DNA of 64,000 nucleotides from Viola odorata (Eukaryota; Streptophyta; Magnoliopsida; Malpighiales; Violaceae). The first letter of the stretch is position 1. Each line of letters opens with the position of its first letter. The stretch covers positions 75,646,781 to 75,710,780 of the forward strand of contig OY829538.1 of assembly GCA_963691705.1 (NCBI GenBank), in the 5' to 3' direction. This document shows positions 23,617-36,755 of the stretch, piece after piece. The notes below the pieces were generated by a model that did no database searches, had not been told where the DNA came from, and saw nothing but the letters and a program-made list of their open reading frames with translations. The translations under genes and the position numbers were made by a program.

Positions 23617-26600
23617 GTACTGATACGTCTGATTGGAGCTGATGAACATATCTATACAAACTATACTGATGCAATGCAGTGGATAGAGATGTGCTTGAGA
23701 TGATTGTGGATAAGTTCAGTTCTTCTGTAAGTGGCTGTTATATCATTACCCAGCTTGTGTGGATTATGTCTTTAACATTTCTGGGTTTTGTGGTTGATAG
23801 TAAAGCTATGCCTTACAATAAAGAAGTGTAATTCCTTAACAGTTTTGGCAAACATTGGTTCCATAAGGTCATACCTTATGATGTCAAGCTAATGGATGCT
23901 TTGTTGTTAACTGGTAAATGCTGGGATTGATTTTACAGGATCTTCCGGAGGTGCATGCCAATACTGCTGAAGCGCTTTGTGCTATAACACGATTTGCTCC
24001 CTCTGGCCTTACTACTAAATTCTCCAGCCCAAAGTACTGCTACTTTTTTTCTTTTTCCTTCATAGGCTTATGCATACATCACTGTTTGGCTTCTTATTTA
24101 TCTAACTTTTTCTCATTTGTGGCACCATGCAGCTTTATTGGGAGATTGTTTCGTGATGCTTTGGAAGAATCACGCCCTAAATCTGTCCTTGTCAACTCAC
24201 TGACTATATGCATATCCTTGTTAGATCCCAAGAGGCTAGCTTTTGGAGCATATCAAACATACAGCCGGCAGATGAGTCATGGAGCCACAATAACTGCAAG
24301 TCCTGAGACAATTGAAGGCATGCTAGAGAGCTTAGGTGATGTTTCATTCTTTAGCGGTATTACTTACAACACTTGGCACCTAACTTGCCAGCTGCCCTTT
24401 CTCCTGCTTCCACTATCTTCTGGTAGATGCTGTCCTAGAAGGATCATTAGCCCCATGAATATGAGAAACAAGTAGACCTTCTATATGAGGAAACCTGTAA
24501 ACTTTGGTAGCAGTTTTTCCTCCCCTTGTCATTTATAACTTTAGGAAGTCCTGAAGGGCTGGGGACATGCTTTAAGATTGACGTGGTCCGAAATTTATCG
24601 TGAATGAAAGTTCTTTGCAATAAAACAAAAAGCACAAGTCTGAATGTGAAGAATGCAGAGTGAAAGTGGGGCATGATACATAATACATTATGGTGTAATC
24701 CTTTAAGTGCTACACTCCTGATTGAAGCTTGAATTTACAGAGCAGTTCATCGTAAGCTGGGTGGTTTGTCCGCAGCACTGTTCAAGTAAATGAGTCTGCC
24801 TCTCTGATTGGTTATAAATAAAAGATTCAGAACAAATAGGCAGGGAGTTTTCCTGTGGTAAACCCATAGTAGATTTTCAGCCATTGATCTTTGATCAAGA
24901 CATGAAACTGGAAGCCTTACTAGCATCTTTGGAAATGCTGCTATGGGAAGGACTTCTACTAAAATAGGGTTTAATGATGTATGCATATTGCTGAAGTATT
25001 TGGCTTAGCATAATTATTTTGAAACTTTATCTGAGAGTGGTAGAACGGTGTGTTGTCATACTTACTAATGGTATGAAATTTTTTCACTCAGGTCATTTGC
25101 TGAAGCTCTTGGATGTTTCTTCTTCAGAGAGTATATTGTCAACTACATATGGCAGTTGCAGCCACCACTTGGAAAACATCGTCTGAAGGTAATCTTCATC
25201 TTTTATTTACTTTCTTTAAGTACTTTTTGTGTGTATCAAATGATAGGGTTTGTTATGGTTTAGTGGCATTGCAGAAACTTACGAGTTTTAAGAGGATAAT
25301 GGATATTTCAATCTAAAGACCTAGTTTTACTGACATTTTCAGATTGTTGAATTCATACGTCTTAATGTTGGCTGGTACTGATGCTGCCGAGAAGGAATTG
25401 ATTCGACTTGGAGCCATCCAAAGGATTTTAGACTTGTTTTTTGAGTAAGCATAGAATTTCTGCTTCTCTCAGAAGATGATTAGATCGTTTTTGAGTAAGC
25501 ACAGAATTTCTGCTTCTCTCAGAAGATGATTATATCGTAGATATTTATTTTGGTGTTATTTGACCGCAGGTACCCGTTCAATAACTTTTTGCATCACCAT
25601 GTGGGGAACATCATTTTTTCTTGTTTGGAGAGTAATAAACCTTATCTTGTTGAGCATCTTCTTCGTGAATGTAATCTCGTCGGGAATATACTTGAGGCAG
25701 AAAAGAATTACACTTTGGCAGTTGACTCAAGCAAGGTAAATCTTGAGTTACTTGATCAAGACTTTTAATCTTCTATGATGTTTGACTGCATTCAGTTTGT
25801 ATGTTATTGCCATTTTTCATCCATTAGCTTCTGTGGTGTTGCGTCTCATGTTTAGCATTCAGGATAAGATAACAGCTTTGATGCTTCTATTTGCTCTCCT
25901 GCAGCCTACGGTCCCTGCTGAAGGTAGATCACCACCCAGGATAGGGAATATTGGGCACCTGACACGTGTATCTAACAAACTTCTTCAGTTGGCTAATAAC
26001 AACAGTGACATTCAGGCATATTTGCAGGTTCACTCAATTCCTTGGCATAATTAGTTTTAGTTGACATATTGAATGGGGAGCTTCCATGACACACTGACTA
26101 GTAACTTGATAAAAAAGTGGTTGGTTTAGTTAGTTTAACTGTGCTATGGGGTTTTGACTTCCTTGCAATAGTTAAATGTGCATGGTGACTTCACTGCACC
26201 ATCAAGGTCCACCTGATAAGCGATTTGTCTATTTATGTTTGTTTGTACCCTTCATTGTTGCAATTCTAAGTGCAATTCAAGAGAGGTACAGGCTCCCTGA
26301 ATCATTGGTCAGCAGCTAATTTGTGAATTATTTCTCCCAATAAAATTGTTTGCTGCAGTCAAGTTATCTGTTTGTGATTCCTGGGGTTGTGGCGTTAACT
26401 AAAGATAAGTAGGTTATTTCGGGCATACGATGTTCATTATTTTCTCTTCGCATGAGATTTTGTGCTCCCGACTTCATGTGCATGACAACCTTGCTCTACG
26501 TGATTATTTCTATCAACATATACTCTTCTTTTTGGGCAGGAAAATAACGAATGGATGGACTGGCATACAAATGTACTGACAAAGCGTAACGCTGTGGAAA

Positions 26601-29600
26601 ATGTGTATCAGTTGACGTGCGGGTGAGTTTTTATATATAGAAATGAGCTATTTCCTTGTTTTATTGCTAAAAAAATAGTTTGTTCTCTCATCTTCTGATG
26701 GTATTACCACTTCTCAAGTTATAGTTATAAAATGGATAGTTGTCAAGGTGGTGGTGAAATGTTATTTTGCTGCTTATGTTTTTGACTCATACTGATGAGG
26801 TAAACTTGAATGTGAAATGCTCAAAGCACTAATGGCTGCTAGACAACACATAAACCTTTTAAGATAATTGCGATCAGATGTTCTTGCCATTTTTCCAATT
26901 TCAAAACCAAAGTAATATATTGGGTCCAAGATAAACAGTGGCCTACCTAGCTAGCTGTTTTTGCTTCCTCTATTTATTTTTTTTAATTTATACCAAAAGT
27001 GTGGCAACCAACAAAATGAGAAACACGTGTACAAGGTTGGGGATCTATATAGCATCTATAACAACTAGCATGATAAATGAATTCTCCCCCCTTTGTCAAT
27101 CAGAAGTCCTTCTACTGCATCAATCTAGACACAATAGTTAAGGGATTTAGCATGTTCTGTAGTTTTTTGAGACTGCATTTCTCCAACTTATCCAGTGACT
27201 GCCCACCAAATCCAATTGAAAAACACGTTCACATCCTTTTGTTTTTAGCTCATTGCAAAAACAAGTGGCAAGTCAGTTCAGCTGAATCCTTGTCGATCTT
27301 TCTTCCCTTTTCAGAGTCTTGTTTCAACTATTTTTAGATTTATCATCATTTTCTTAAATTGTTTCAGGAAGCGTACTGCTCTACAAGACCGGAGAGATAG
27401 TGATGATGATGATTATCAAGATAGAGATTATGATGTAGCAGCCCTTTCTAACAATTTGAGCCAGGCCTTCTGTTATGGAATCTACAGCAATGATGATATT
27501 GAGGAGGTGTGTTTTAGAATATTTTCAAGCGCTTCTCATTACTTGGTTACTTTAGGTCTTTGCTTTGCAAGAAAAACTAGTGCCAGACTAGTTAATGTGG
27601 AAGTTAGTTCTTTTTTCATGTCCAAATACACTGAATTTATCTCTTGAGCAAGACTCTCTAGTAACTTTCCTGGACTCGAAATAGATGTTGATTTGGCCAC
27701 CTCAAAGCCAACTGAAAGCAGGACAGAGTTGTCTAATCACATCTACGGAATCTTTATTGCAATTCTGTCATACTGTTGTGTGATGCTTTGCTTCTTCCTT
27801 CTTTGCATTAGGCAACACTTCTGTTGAGTCCTTAATAACTTAATGGTTATAGTTGTGTTCAACCTGTATCCGTCATTTACATTGTTGGGAGTGAAACTCA
27901 ACATTTGATCATTTCTCAAATTCCAATGTGAGGAGCATGGATAGCATGCCTCTACCTATTTCAGACTACATTACTAAAGAAGGCTTGATCGAGTGCTGTA
28001 CTCGTCCTCTTGAACTTGTTTACTTAGAATTATCTGTCATTTGACTGATTTCTTTCTTGTGTACTGTAGGTGCATGGCTCACTTGAACGGGATGATGAGG
28101 TAGGGTACATTTTGTCAAGGGAACATACGTATGTATTTCGAGAATCTACCATGCAATTGGTCTAGTGGAAACTATTTGGAAACGGTGTCTTCTAGCTAGC
28201 TTGTGGTTGATGATTAATTTTTGATGTATTTAGTTAAATTTCGGAGGCATGATTGAATAGTCTGAGGCTGGTTCAGGTTAATATATTTTTATGGCGATAC
28301 GTAATACTACGTACTTACTCATTGTGCTTTCATTACATTATGGTACATTGCTTTTATCCAACTGTAACATGCTGAGATATTTTGTAAAGTCATTTTAATT
28401 TAGAGACACCAGGTCTCTGAAATAGCAGGAAGACCCAAATACCTAACATGTATATGCTTTCTACAAAATTAAGCACTTCTTATGTTTGATCTTTTGTGTT
28501 AAAATTTGCGTTTTACTTTGTTTGACCTGTTTTTTTTTTTGCTTTTTGTCACGTGGGGGTGAGGGCAGGACAAGGGTGAGAATGATTTATTGTTACTGAT
28601 ATTGTTTTGACCATATGAGGATTTTTTTTTTTGCCAACCTTTGATTTTCTTATCGAAATTGTGGAGGGTTGATTGTTAGTTCAAGAAAATTGAATACTTG
28701 TTGCTGTACTAGACCTTGGCTGTAACTTGCAAGCATGGTGATCATTAAACTAAAAGTGCATGGCATTCTTGTTTTCTTCTTCTTTACCCCTTATGATTTA
28801 ATCTTCCAGAAAATAATTAAATGTGATAGGAAAGTGTCTCACTTAATTGTTTTCAGGATGTATACTTCGATGATGAATCTGCTGAAGTTGTTATCTCTTC
28901 TTTGCGTTTGGGAGATGACCAGGAAAGGTTAGCCTTTGGTCTTACCTTGTGTATTTGGTTATTCATTTAATTTGAAACGTCCTGCAGGTCTGCTTTTGGC
29001 TTAGTGAACTTGTGTTATGTTTGCTTCATTCATTTCTGGGTATGGAAGGCATAACCTAGTTGGTGTATAAAGAGTAATGCTAGGTTTGCCGATGTGGAGC
29101 CTGTCAAGAAACATATAGCAAAGCTTAATTTTGGATGATCTATGTATTTGGTTTAGAAATTTTTCTTCATGGTTGTCCCTTCCAACAGAAAGGCTAATTT
29201 TTTTTTGATTCGAATGCTTTTTGCGAGCCACGTTGCTTAACTTGTCTTTTTGGTATGTGCAGTGCCTCTCTCTTTTCGAATTCCAATTGGTTTGCTTTGG
29301 AAGATGACAGAGCTGCCAATGAGTGATCTGCAGGCACCCTTACTTCGTCGTCACCTGATAATGATGTAAGTGAGGCTGTTAATGCTGAGGGTAATGATGA
29401 TGAGGTTATTGTTGGTGAAGATGAAGACTTGGATGACACTGCATCTTCTTCTCCTGAGCCGACTTTGGATGTAGATGAGGATGCATCTTTGACCATTCTG
29501 TCTAAAGATTTGAAAGAAACAGAGAGTGCAAGTGATAAACCTACCGTGTGGGTTGAGTGGAGGGAGACACCGGATTCCAATGATCCATCGCATGTGGATG

Positions 29601-30001
29601 TGCCTCGTTTGCCAAATGGTGAGTTTCAATTGCATTCAGAGGATCATCGTGGTGGCAATAAGCAAGGTGCTACTGAAGCTTATTCCTCTGATCTTTTGGT
29701 TTCTGACAACAAAACTGCTGGAGGATCACCAAAATCAAGTGACAGCCTTACTACCAGTCCTTCGTCAAAACCAGATGAGGAAAATCCAAGTACAGACCCT
29801 GTGGCTTCTGATGAAGTGAAGACGGCTATCAGAGATGTTGAAACTTCTGATGAAGCAAAGACAGCTGTTGGAGATGTTGAAACTTCTGATGAAACCAAGA
29901 CTGCTGTCGGAGCTGAAGAAGATGAAGTAACTTCAGGGACTACCATTTCTTTTGATGATGTGGCGACAGTTGTAAGCACTAAAGGAACCGCTGGGCCTTA
30001 A
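23617..30001 (+). pseudogene. SAPS-domain (SIT4/PP6 phosphatase-associated) pseudogene
   Basis: Exon remnants match plant SIT4-associated SAPS proteins, regulatory subunits of PP6-type phosphatases: 23617-23726, 23939-24033, 24133-24335, 25092-25188, 25343-25444, 25570-25735, 25905-26027, 26540-26622, 27368-27506, 28070-28099, 28857-28927 and 29263-30001. Conserved blocks include LIGADEHIYTNYTDAMQWIE, RPKSVLVNSLTICISLLDPK, EYPFNNFLHHHV, APPRIGN-like PPRIGNIGHLT, SDDDDYQDRDYDVAAL and DVYFDDESAEVVISSLRL. Lesions: the N-terminal ~180 residues are missing; bases are missing after MQWIE; exon 25092-25188 is 97 bp (one short); exon 25343-25444 is 102 bp where phase needs 104; and a TGA sits at 29324-29326 in the last exon (ANE-stop-SAGT, fits CGA to TGA). 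The acidic C-terminus stays open for over 200 codons and has three copies of a VETSDEAKTAVGD-type unit. Confidence 0.85.
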
Positions 30002-31484
30002 GGAACCCCTGAGCCTGAGGTCAGAACATGCTGTTAAGGAACATGAGACCTAATGTAAATCCTCACGGGTCAATTTAATTGGTCTAACTCATACGTTGCG
30101 ATGATTATGAGGTGGGATGGTGGAAACCGAGCATAATGTTGGTTGCCAAGGTGACTGTATTTTAGGGCCTTAATGTACATCAGCCAAACACGCTGTTAAG
30201 TTTAGGGTTGATTATATTTCCCCACGCGCCGAAAGTCTGAGCTCAGTCACTCACTCGCTGCAACTCCTAAACCATGGCAAAGAGGGAATGGTCTGTTCGG
30301 TTCGTTCCCATCTCCCAACCTCTTGCCATAGGCAAATTGTCATTTCTTGTCGACCATTAGCTCGTTTTTTTCTAGCCTTTCTTCGCCTGAGCTGATTTAT
30401 AAACTTGAATGAATTGTTACCTGCATCATGGATTCCTTAGCAGATAATTGTTTATATAAGTACATTTGTCCCTTCCACATGAATATCAGGTATTGATTAT
30501 AGAAACCGAGTCGTGGATATCTAAAAACGTGAAAAAATGACGAGGGGTATGTAAAGGATTTTGGCCAAAATAATAATAATATTTTAAGAACAATCCTAGA
30601 GATATTGACTTTTCATTTTTCAATACTAATACTTACGGTTTATTCATTTCATATTTATTATATTAATTTTTTATTCAAATCGATAACTAACTAGTACACA
30701 CCTTACATAAGGGAGAGAGGAGAAAGAAACGATCCAAACTCCAAAGAATGATCCATTCATGTAATGTAATGTAACTCATAAGTTTTCCTAAAGATCAACA
30801 TCAGTGCTAGAAGAGTGACTTCTTAGTTGTTATTAGATGGGCCAGATTTTTGGACTTTCTTGCTTCACGCGGTTGGAAATAATGCAACGATAGTGATGTA
30901 TTATGAATTCTCTCCCAAAAAATTGTATTTTATAAAACATAAGATCTTTATCAAATGTAAAATGCTCCATCTTAATTTCTTAAATCTTGTTTCACAGTAA
31001 CTTTCACAAAGAAAATAGAAATAATAAGAGGAACGAATATGGATCTTTAACCTAATTTTTCCTTTCTAAAGTAGCGCCACAAATTTCTTGGCATTCAAAA
31101 CTTGAGATTCTTTTTTCCTTTTGAAACACTTGAGAAATCTTTATCAAATGTAATGCTCAACTCTGAAATATGGTAATGTATGCATCTAGCTTCCATCCAT
31201 TTCGTTATACAAACCATTCACAAATTCAGCTGTGTATTTGAAAATGTAAGCAGAAAAAAATTAACAATTGCTCAAAATTCAGCAACACCATACTTTTTTC
31301 CTCTCCCCAAAATATTTCAAACAAAAACACAGAATCCAGATGCCACGAATATCAGTTAATTGCATTCATAAGAAAGCTCCGAAGAAGAAATGTGACGAGT
31401 AGTTGCTGATCAGTTGTCGCTGGTAACAAGAGGCTTCAAAATAGAAGTTGCTGATAACTTTAGTGCTGAAGTAGTAGACATCAG
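30002..31484. other. Intergenic DNA with an isolated 28-codon ORF
   Basis: A short frame at 30274-30360 (starts MAKREWSVRFVPIS, ends LVDH) follows a GC-richer stretch that looks like a 5' leader, but nothing extends it. It may be a lost gene's first exon. The rest is AT-rich and shows no gene. Confidence 0.4.
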
Positions 31485-34400
31485 TTAGTGCTCGGAGCCA
31501 GGAGTTGTCTCTCCCTCTGACCCTCGTCGCTTCTTCTTCCCCTCTCCATGCCTTGATCTCCTTGGTGCCTCGTCTTCACTTTCACACTCATCATTTCTAA
31601 AGTTGCTTCCTGCACCAAACTGATCTTCATGGGAAGCCTTTAACCCATCTTGTTTATCGTTATCTGGTCCTCCAGATGCACCCCTTCCTTGGTCTGATCT
31701 TGCACTATACCTATCGCTACGGTCATTAGCTGCTACTCTCTGATCTCTTTTAACAGGTCGGTTGTTGTTTTGCGATGGGGGTCCAGGAATTGGTGGAAAC
31801 ACCATTCCCCCGGGCCGGTTGCCTCGAAGTGGATTTGCGCCAGTAGGGCCCATTCCCCCATAAATGGTGGGGCACGTCCTGGACCCATCATCATTCCAAA
31901 TCCACCAGGTTGAAACCCGCCCCTGGGTTGGGGAGGCCGGCCAGGGAACATCATACCAGATGCAGCGCCTGTAAAATCACCAAACCTCGGACCACATTAA
32001 AGAGATCCGGCATCCCAAAACCATCAGGTCCGTAAGGAAAACCATCAGCGCCCATCATCAATGGATGAAAACCTCGCATCCCAGGCATGGGCCTAGCACC
32101 ACGACCCATAGGCATGTGAGATTCCTCTGCCCCTCCCCCTGCCTTGAGCTGCAGGCCCCAAGAGCCTGCCCAAAGCTCTCCTCCTCTTCTTCACTTTCCT
32201 CTTCCTCCTCTTCATTGTCCTCAAATGGGATCATATCAGGGTTGTCACCTCCACTGTCCGGGCTAACTCCCTTTGCCTTTTCCTCTTCTCGCTTTGCTTC
32301 TGCTGCAACAGAGACTGCCTGCACTCAAGAAGATGAGTACACAAAAAACACACTGGTTTAGTTATTTGCATCACGCAACGAGGAAAAACATATAAGAAAC
32401 AATTTGAATGCCTCCATTACTCCATATGATACCTATTAACTAAAGCAAACTGCTTTTATTAACATGTGCAAATTCAAGTTCTCCAAAAATAATGATCCAC
32501 ACACCAACAAAATCCTAAATTAGAGGTTGGTAAATGTATGAAAGAAAGATTGGCAATAGATAGAAAACTATTTATCTAATTCTAAGATGAGGGCATAATC
32601 TTTACCATAAAGAGCATACGGTTGCTGGCTGTGTAAAGGTGTACAGAAATTTGAAAGACTTTAAACTGGATGTTTGTATTCAGCGCTAAATTACAGAGCA
32701 CCATCCCACAGTTTGACAGTAAGACCAACAAGCGTTTTTTACTAGTACACTCTATTTGCAAGGTTTCGCACAGAACCTCGTTTCTAATTCACTTCACCAC
32801 TTAAACCACACATGTCCAATTAACCAGGACTACCAAGAAGTTGAGAAGGAAGATGCTTATATATCGCCAGATTTCATTCAAGTTTACACAATGCACTGGC
32901 AAAAGCACAACAAACTCATTATACTTTGCAGCTAAAGCTAAATCCTCAAAGTATAATATAAGGATTACAACCAAAAACTCATCTGGTACATCTTTTCTTT
33001 GTTACTATTATACTCCCCTCATATGATTCCATTATATTTCTATACCTTTTTTATAATTTGATAAAATAAAATTAACATATCATGAGTTCATTATCTGGCT
33101 CAAGATAAAGTAACAAAGCTAACTGCTCTCCAACTGAGGGTTCTAGCTCCTGGCAATCTCTACTAATCTGAAATCAAACAACGCATTCCAATAACTTGAC
33201 AACAGCACTGATGATAAATGACAACAGTTTACTAACCTCGAAAGCATTAATGGCCAAGTAAAATGATGAAAAAGTAGCCACACAAAGCAATGGGCTCTTT
33301 ATCTAAGCTTTCATTTCCGTATCTATAACCATCAATGAAAAATTAGAATTATAACAAATCCAAGTAGAAGAATAACTCATGGTTACAGTATAAAGATAAG
33401 CTGACTCAATACAGTACTTTCACTGGTAAGTTCTCATTGTATGGATTCCTCAAGTGGCGGGTTTTGTGAAATGACAGTTCACATAACTGCATAAAGATGG
33501 CAAACAGCTACAGAGTAAGTATAGACTATTTAGATGTGCAAAATGAAATGAGACAAGCCATTCATAATCATTGATTTCTTCTCACCCTGAAAGAGGATTC
33601 TAAAGTATAATAGAATCAATAAAATAAACTCCAGAAAAGTACCTTCAACCATTTAACCGAGAAGTTCCAATCATAATGTGCAGTTCCATGTGCATATTTC
33701 CAATTCCCTCCACCAACAGAAGCACCAATTTTAGATGTCATCTTAGCGCATCCCTGTCACAATGGACAATAGCAGGTTTAGCTCTCCGCAAAAAGTAAAC
33801 ACACATAGTTAGGGTTAACTTGTTAAATTCAGTAGAAACCAAGCAACCGTAGTTGAAATCATTCATAAAAAACAATCTCAATCAACTTCTTATTAAGAAA
33901 ATTAAGGAGCCAGCTCATGAATTGAATGGATTGTAAGATGTCAGATCCTAATTTTACCTGGAAATGGCGAGTCCTATTTACTGAGAAAATTAAAATCACA
34001 TTTTCAGCAGAATCAAGAGCTTCATTCAGTTTTGCTTCATTGCTCCTTTGAGTTGTCCATACTCCTTGTTGTACAGATAACTCCAAATTTTCACGGTTGC
34101 AACTTTTAACAATAAAATACCTATGTTTTCATGTACCAAAAGTAAAATAGTTAAAGTCGAACCATTTATCATTTGCTATGACAAGCACCAATCTAATTGA
34201 AATCATAGTCCATGGAGAACCAAAAACAGAAAGCAACCAAAGATATTGATTATGAATAAAACATCATGCGCTAAAATAATCACTACCATTGAGGGCAAGT
34301 CATGATATAGTCTTTAGAAAAAATTAGGAAAAAAGTGTCCACAAAAATTAGACAACTAAAAGTATGCTGAGGTAACATTGGTCGTAATACCTTACTCCAT

Positions 34401-36618
34401 GCCTCCACACTCTCCCTACAGTCCCTTCTATCATTTGTTCCTAATTTTTCAGAAGGTTCTGGGATAGCAAACATGTAGTACCAGAAGGGCTGAATCCATC
34501 AAATAGACTACTATCCTCCCCAAATTAGGCTTAACCCACTGTAACCCTAGTCTCCTAAAATTATTCTCTATCCCTAAAAATATGGGAGCACGTTTCAACC
34601 CAACATCCACCCAAATCTATAAACTGAAAGGGAGGTTTACAAGCATGTACCAACAATCAAACCATATGCAAGTTGAGCACCAATTTTGAAAACCTGCATA
34701 GGTTATAAACTCAGTAGTTCAATAAAAGGGCAAAGCAATATTTCCTATCAGTTATGTGACTCACATATCCATGTCCCTTGGCATCAACTCCAAAAAAATT
34801 GTCACTATACAGGTAAGCCTAATGTATGCACATACCTCTTTACAGAGAAACAAACATCTCTAAGCCTCCACCATCTTCCAAAAGCAATATTATTCTAGCA
34901 ACCTAATGTTTTGAAAAAAAGATGTTCCTAATGCAAAATAGCACACAACAAAGAAAAGCAAAGCAAGGCATAAAAATTTTCCTTTTCCAAACTTTAGTAA
35001 AACAAGGTCTGCTTCAGTATTCTCATGCACCTCATGGAGAATCATACAGTAAATGATCACCCATACACACCACACAACTACAATAATTCAAGTCAAAAGC
35101 ACGTCAGTAAAGCAATTTTATACAAAACTAAACACCACGTAAGTACAAAAAATCAGTCTAAAGCACATCATCAAAGCAGAAACAAATCAGTCAAAAAAGC
35201 ACATCAGAATAATTCTATATATATGTCAAAGGAATAATTAAGCAAAAAGTAAAATGTGGGGTTAGATTTAAGCATTTGAAAGAGTTTTGAACCTTGAGAA
35301 CTTGAAGCACAAAATTGTACAACAATCTGATGTCTACAGAAGAATCAGAACTTTCATGACAATGCATGCTGATGTCCCACATTTGGAGCGTAAACAGAGG
35401 ATTAATGCCTCAGACTGCACTTCGAGACATTTTAGTTTAGCACAGAAAGATTCAGTGCATGATATAAATACAGTTTGGTGCAACTCTAAACCAAAATATT
35501 GCATCCAAACTACAAAAATAAGACCAAACAAATAAATGAAGAAAATAATAATTGGAAAAAGGTTCTTCCCCTCTCACATTTGAGGTAATAATGGGCTTTA
35601 TTAGATAATCATAACTATGTACAAAAAGAAAAGGTCCTCTATCAAAAGCATAGCCCATCAATCATCTCTCTATACCTTTAACGACAATAAGACAGTATCC
35701 AAACAATACAGTAGCATAACTGATTTACATAACCCAATTAAATACTGCAGCAGGACTCTGAACACACCTAGATATTCCTTGTGGCAAAGGAATTGCCAGT
35801 CTGGTTCCCTGGTTTGCCTGTCCCCCACTGGACACACTCTGCCCAACCTGCTGTTGACCCTGCTGCCCTTGCACAAGCACTTGCCCCTGCTGCTGCTGCT
35901 GTCCAACTAAATTAGACTCTGCCGCAACTGGCTTCCCCGCAACCACTTGACCCACGTTATTATTACCACCTTGCATAAACTGAGATTTGTCTGTCTGTTG
36001 TGTAAACCCACCACCACCACGCCGTTGCTGAAAAAACTTGTTTCCCGCCCCATAATTGCAAAGCACCTCCTCAACAGAAGGTGGAGGTCCTGACAGCTTC
36101 GCATGCCGGTACCTACAGTCTGGTCCATTTGGACAAGACCCTAACTTGTACCTACAACATCATATAGCATCCCTCCATTAGCTCTAACAATTACAACAAC
36201 TGAAGCGTAAAATTAATCTAATTTTAACAGAAGTACATTCTTTGATGTCTTCATCAGTGTGTTTATACACGCAATCTTGTTCACGGCACTCCCCATACAG
36301 TATAAAGAACCGGAAAACAGGCATCCGTGCCTTGTCGTATTGATGAAGGAACCCGCAAGCGTCGCCTTTCATGCAGAGGCTACGGAGCCAGTGCCGGCAA
36401 ACGGTTTTCCGGAAGCTCCGTCGGTCAGGTTGGGAGTTGCCGGTGATTGCGGTGTCCGGGGCGGATGGAATGTTCATGGAGGAGGGAGGAGCTGGGACGG
36501 CGTTGACGGCGGAGTGATTGCCGGAGGGGACGACTGCGGCTGAAGCCGTAGCGTTGGGCGGACCATTGTCCAAATCGCCTTCAAAGTCGAAGCTGAGAAC
36601 TCCCTCGGAGTCCTCCAT
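31485..36618 (-). pseudogene. CPSF30-like gene with YTH domain, several frame and splice lesions
   Basis: It is homologous to plant CPSF30-L, the 30-kDa polyadenylation factor fused to an m6A-reading YTH domain. Exon 1 (36618 to about 36237) has the acidic leader MEDSEGVLSFDFEGDL and CCCH fingers (CRHWLRSLCMKGDACGFLH, CREQDCVYKH). The next exon (from 36151) has YKLGSCPNGPDCRYRH. YTH exons are 34120-33958 (LELSVQQGVW, NVILIFSVNRTRHFQ), 33753-33643 (GGGNWKYAHGTAH, NFSVKWLK) and 33486-33418, then about 33170 down. Lesions: the exon 1 donor cannot be joined in frame; after PDNELM the donor reads AT, not GT (33080-33079); an extra base near 32155 shifts the frame after FGQALGA; and further shifts make the C-terminus (MMFPGRPPQPRGGFQPGG, then MGPTGANPLRGN, SRHGEGKKKRRGSEGE) change frame twice. 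An intact paralogue probably exists elsewhere (inference). Confidence 0.8.
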
Positions 36619-36755
36619 TATGGGTTCGTTTTATCTAGAGGTTAGTGTCGTTTTGTGGATTAATGTGGAATTAGGGTTTAGGGATCGGAGATCACGGAGA
36701 GAGATAAGGAGAGTGATGAGGAAAGGAGACGGAAGGGTTTGTACTTGGCTGCTGG

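Noticed and set aside
29680..29979. Ser/Val-rich minus-strand ORF
   Set aside because: Antisense of the repetitive acidic C-terminal exon of the SAPS pseudogene; codon pattern follows the sense repeat.
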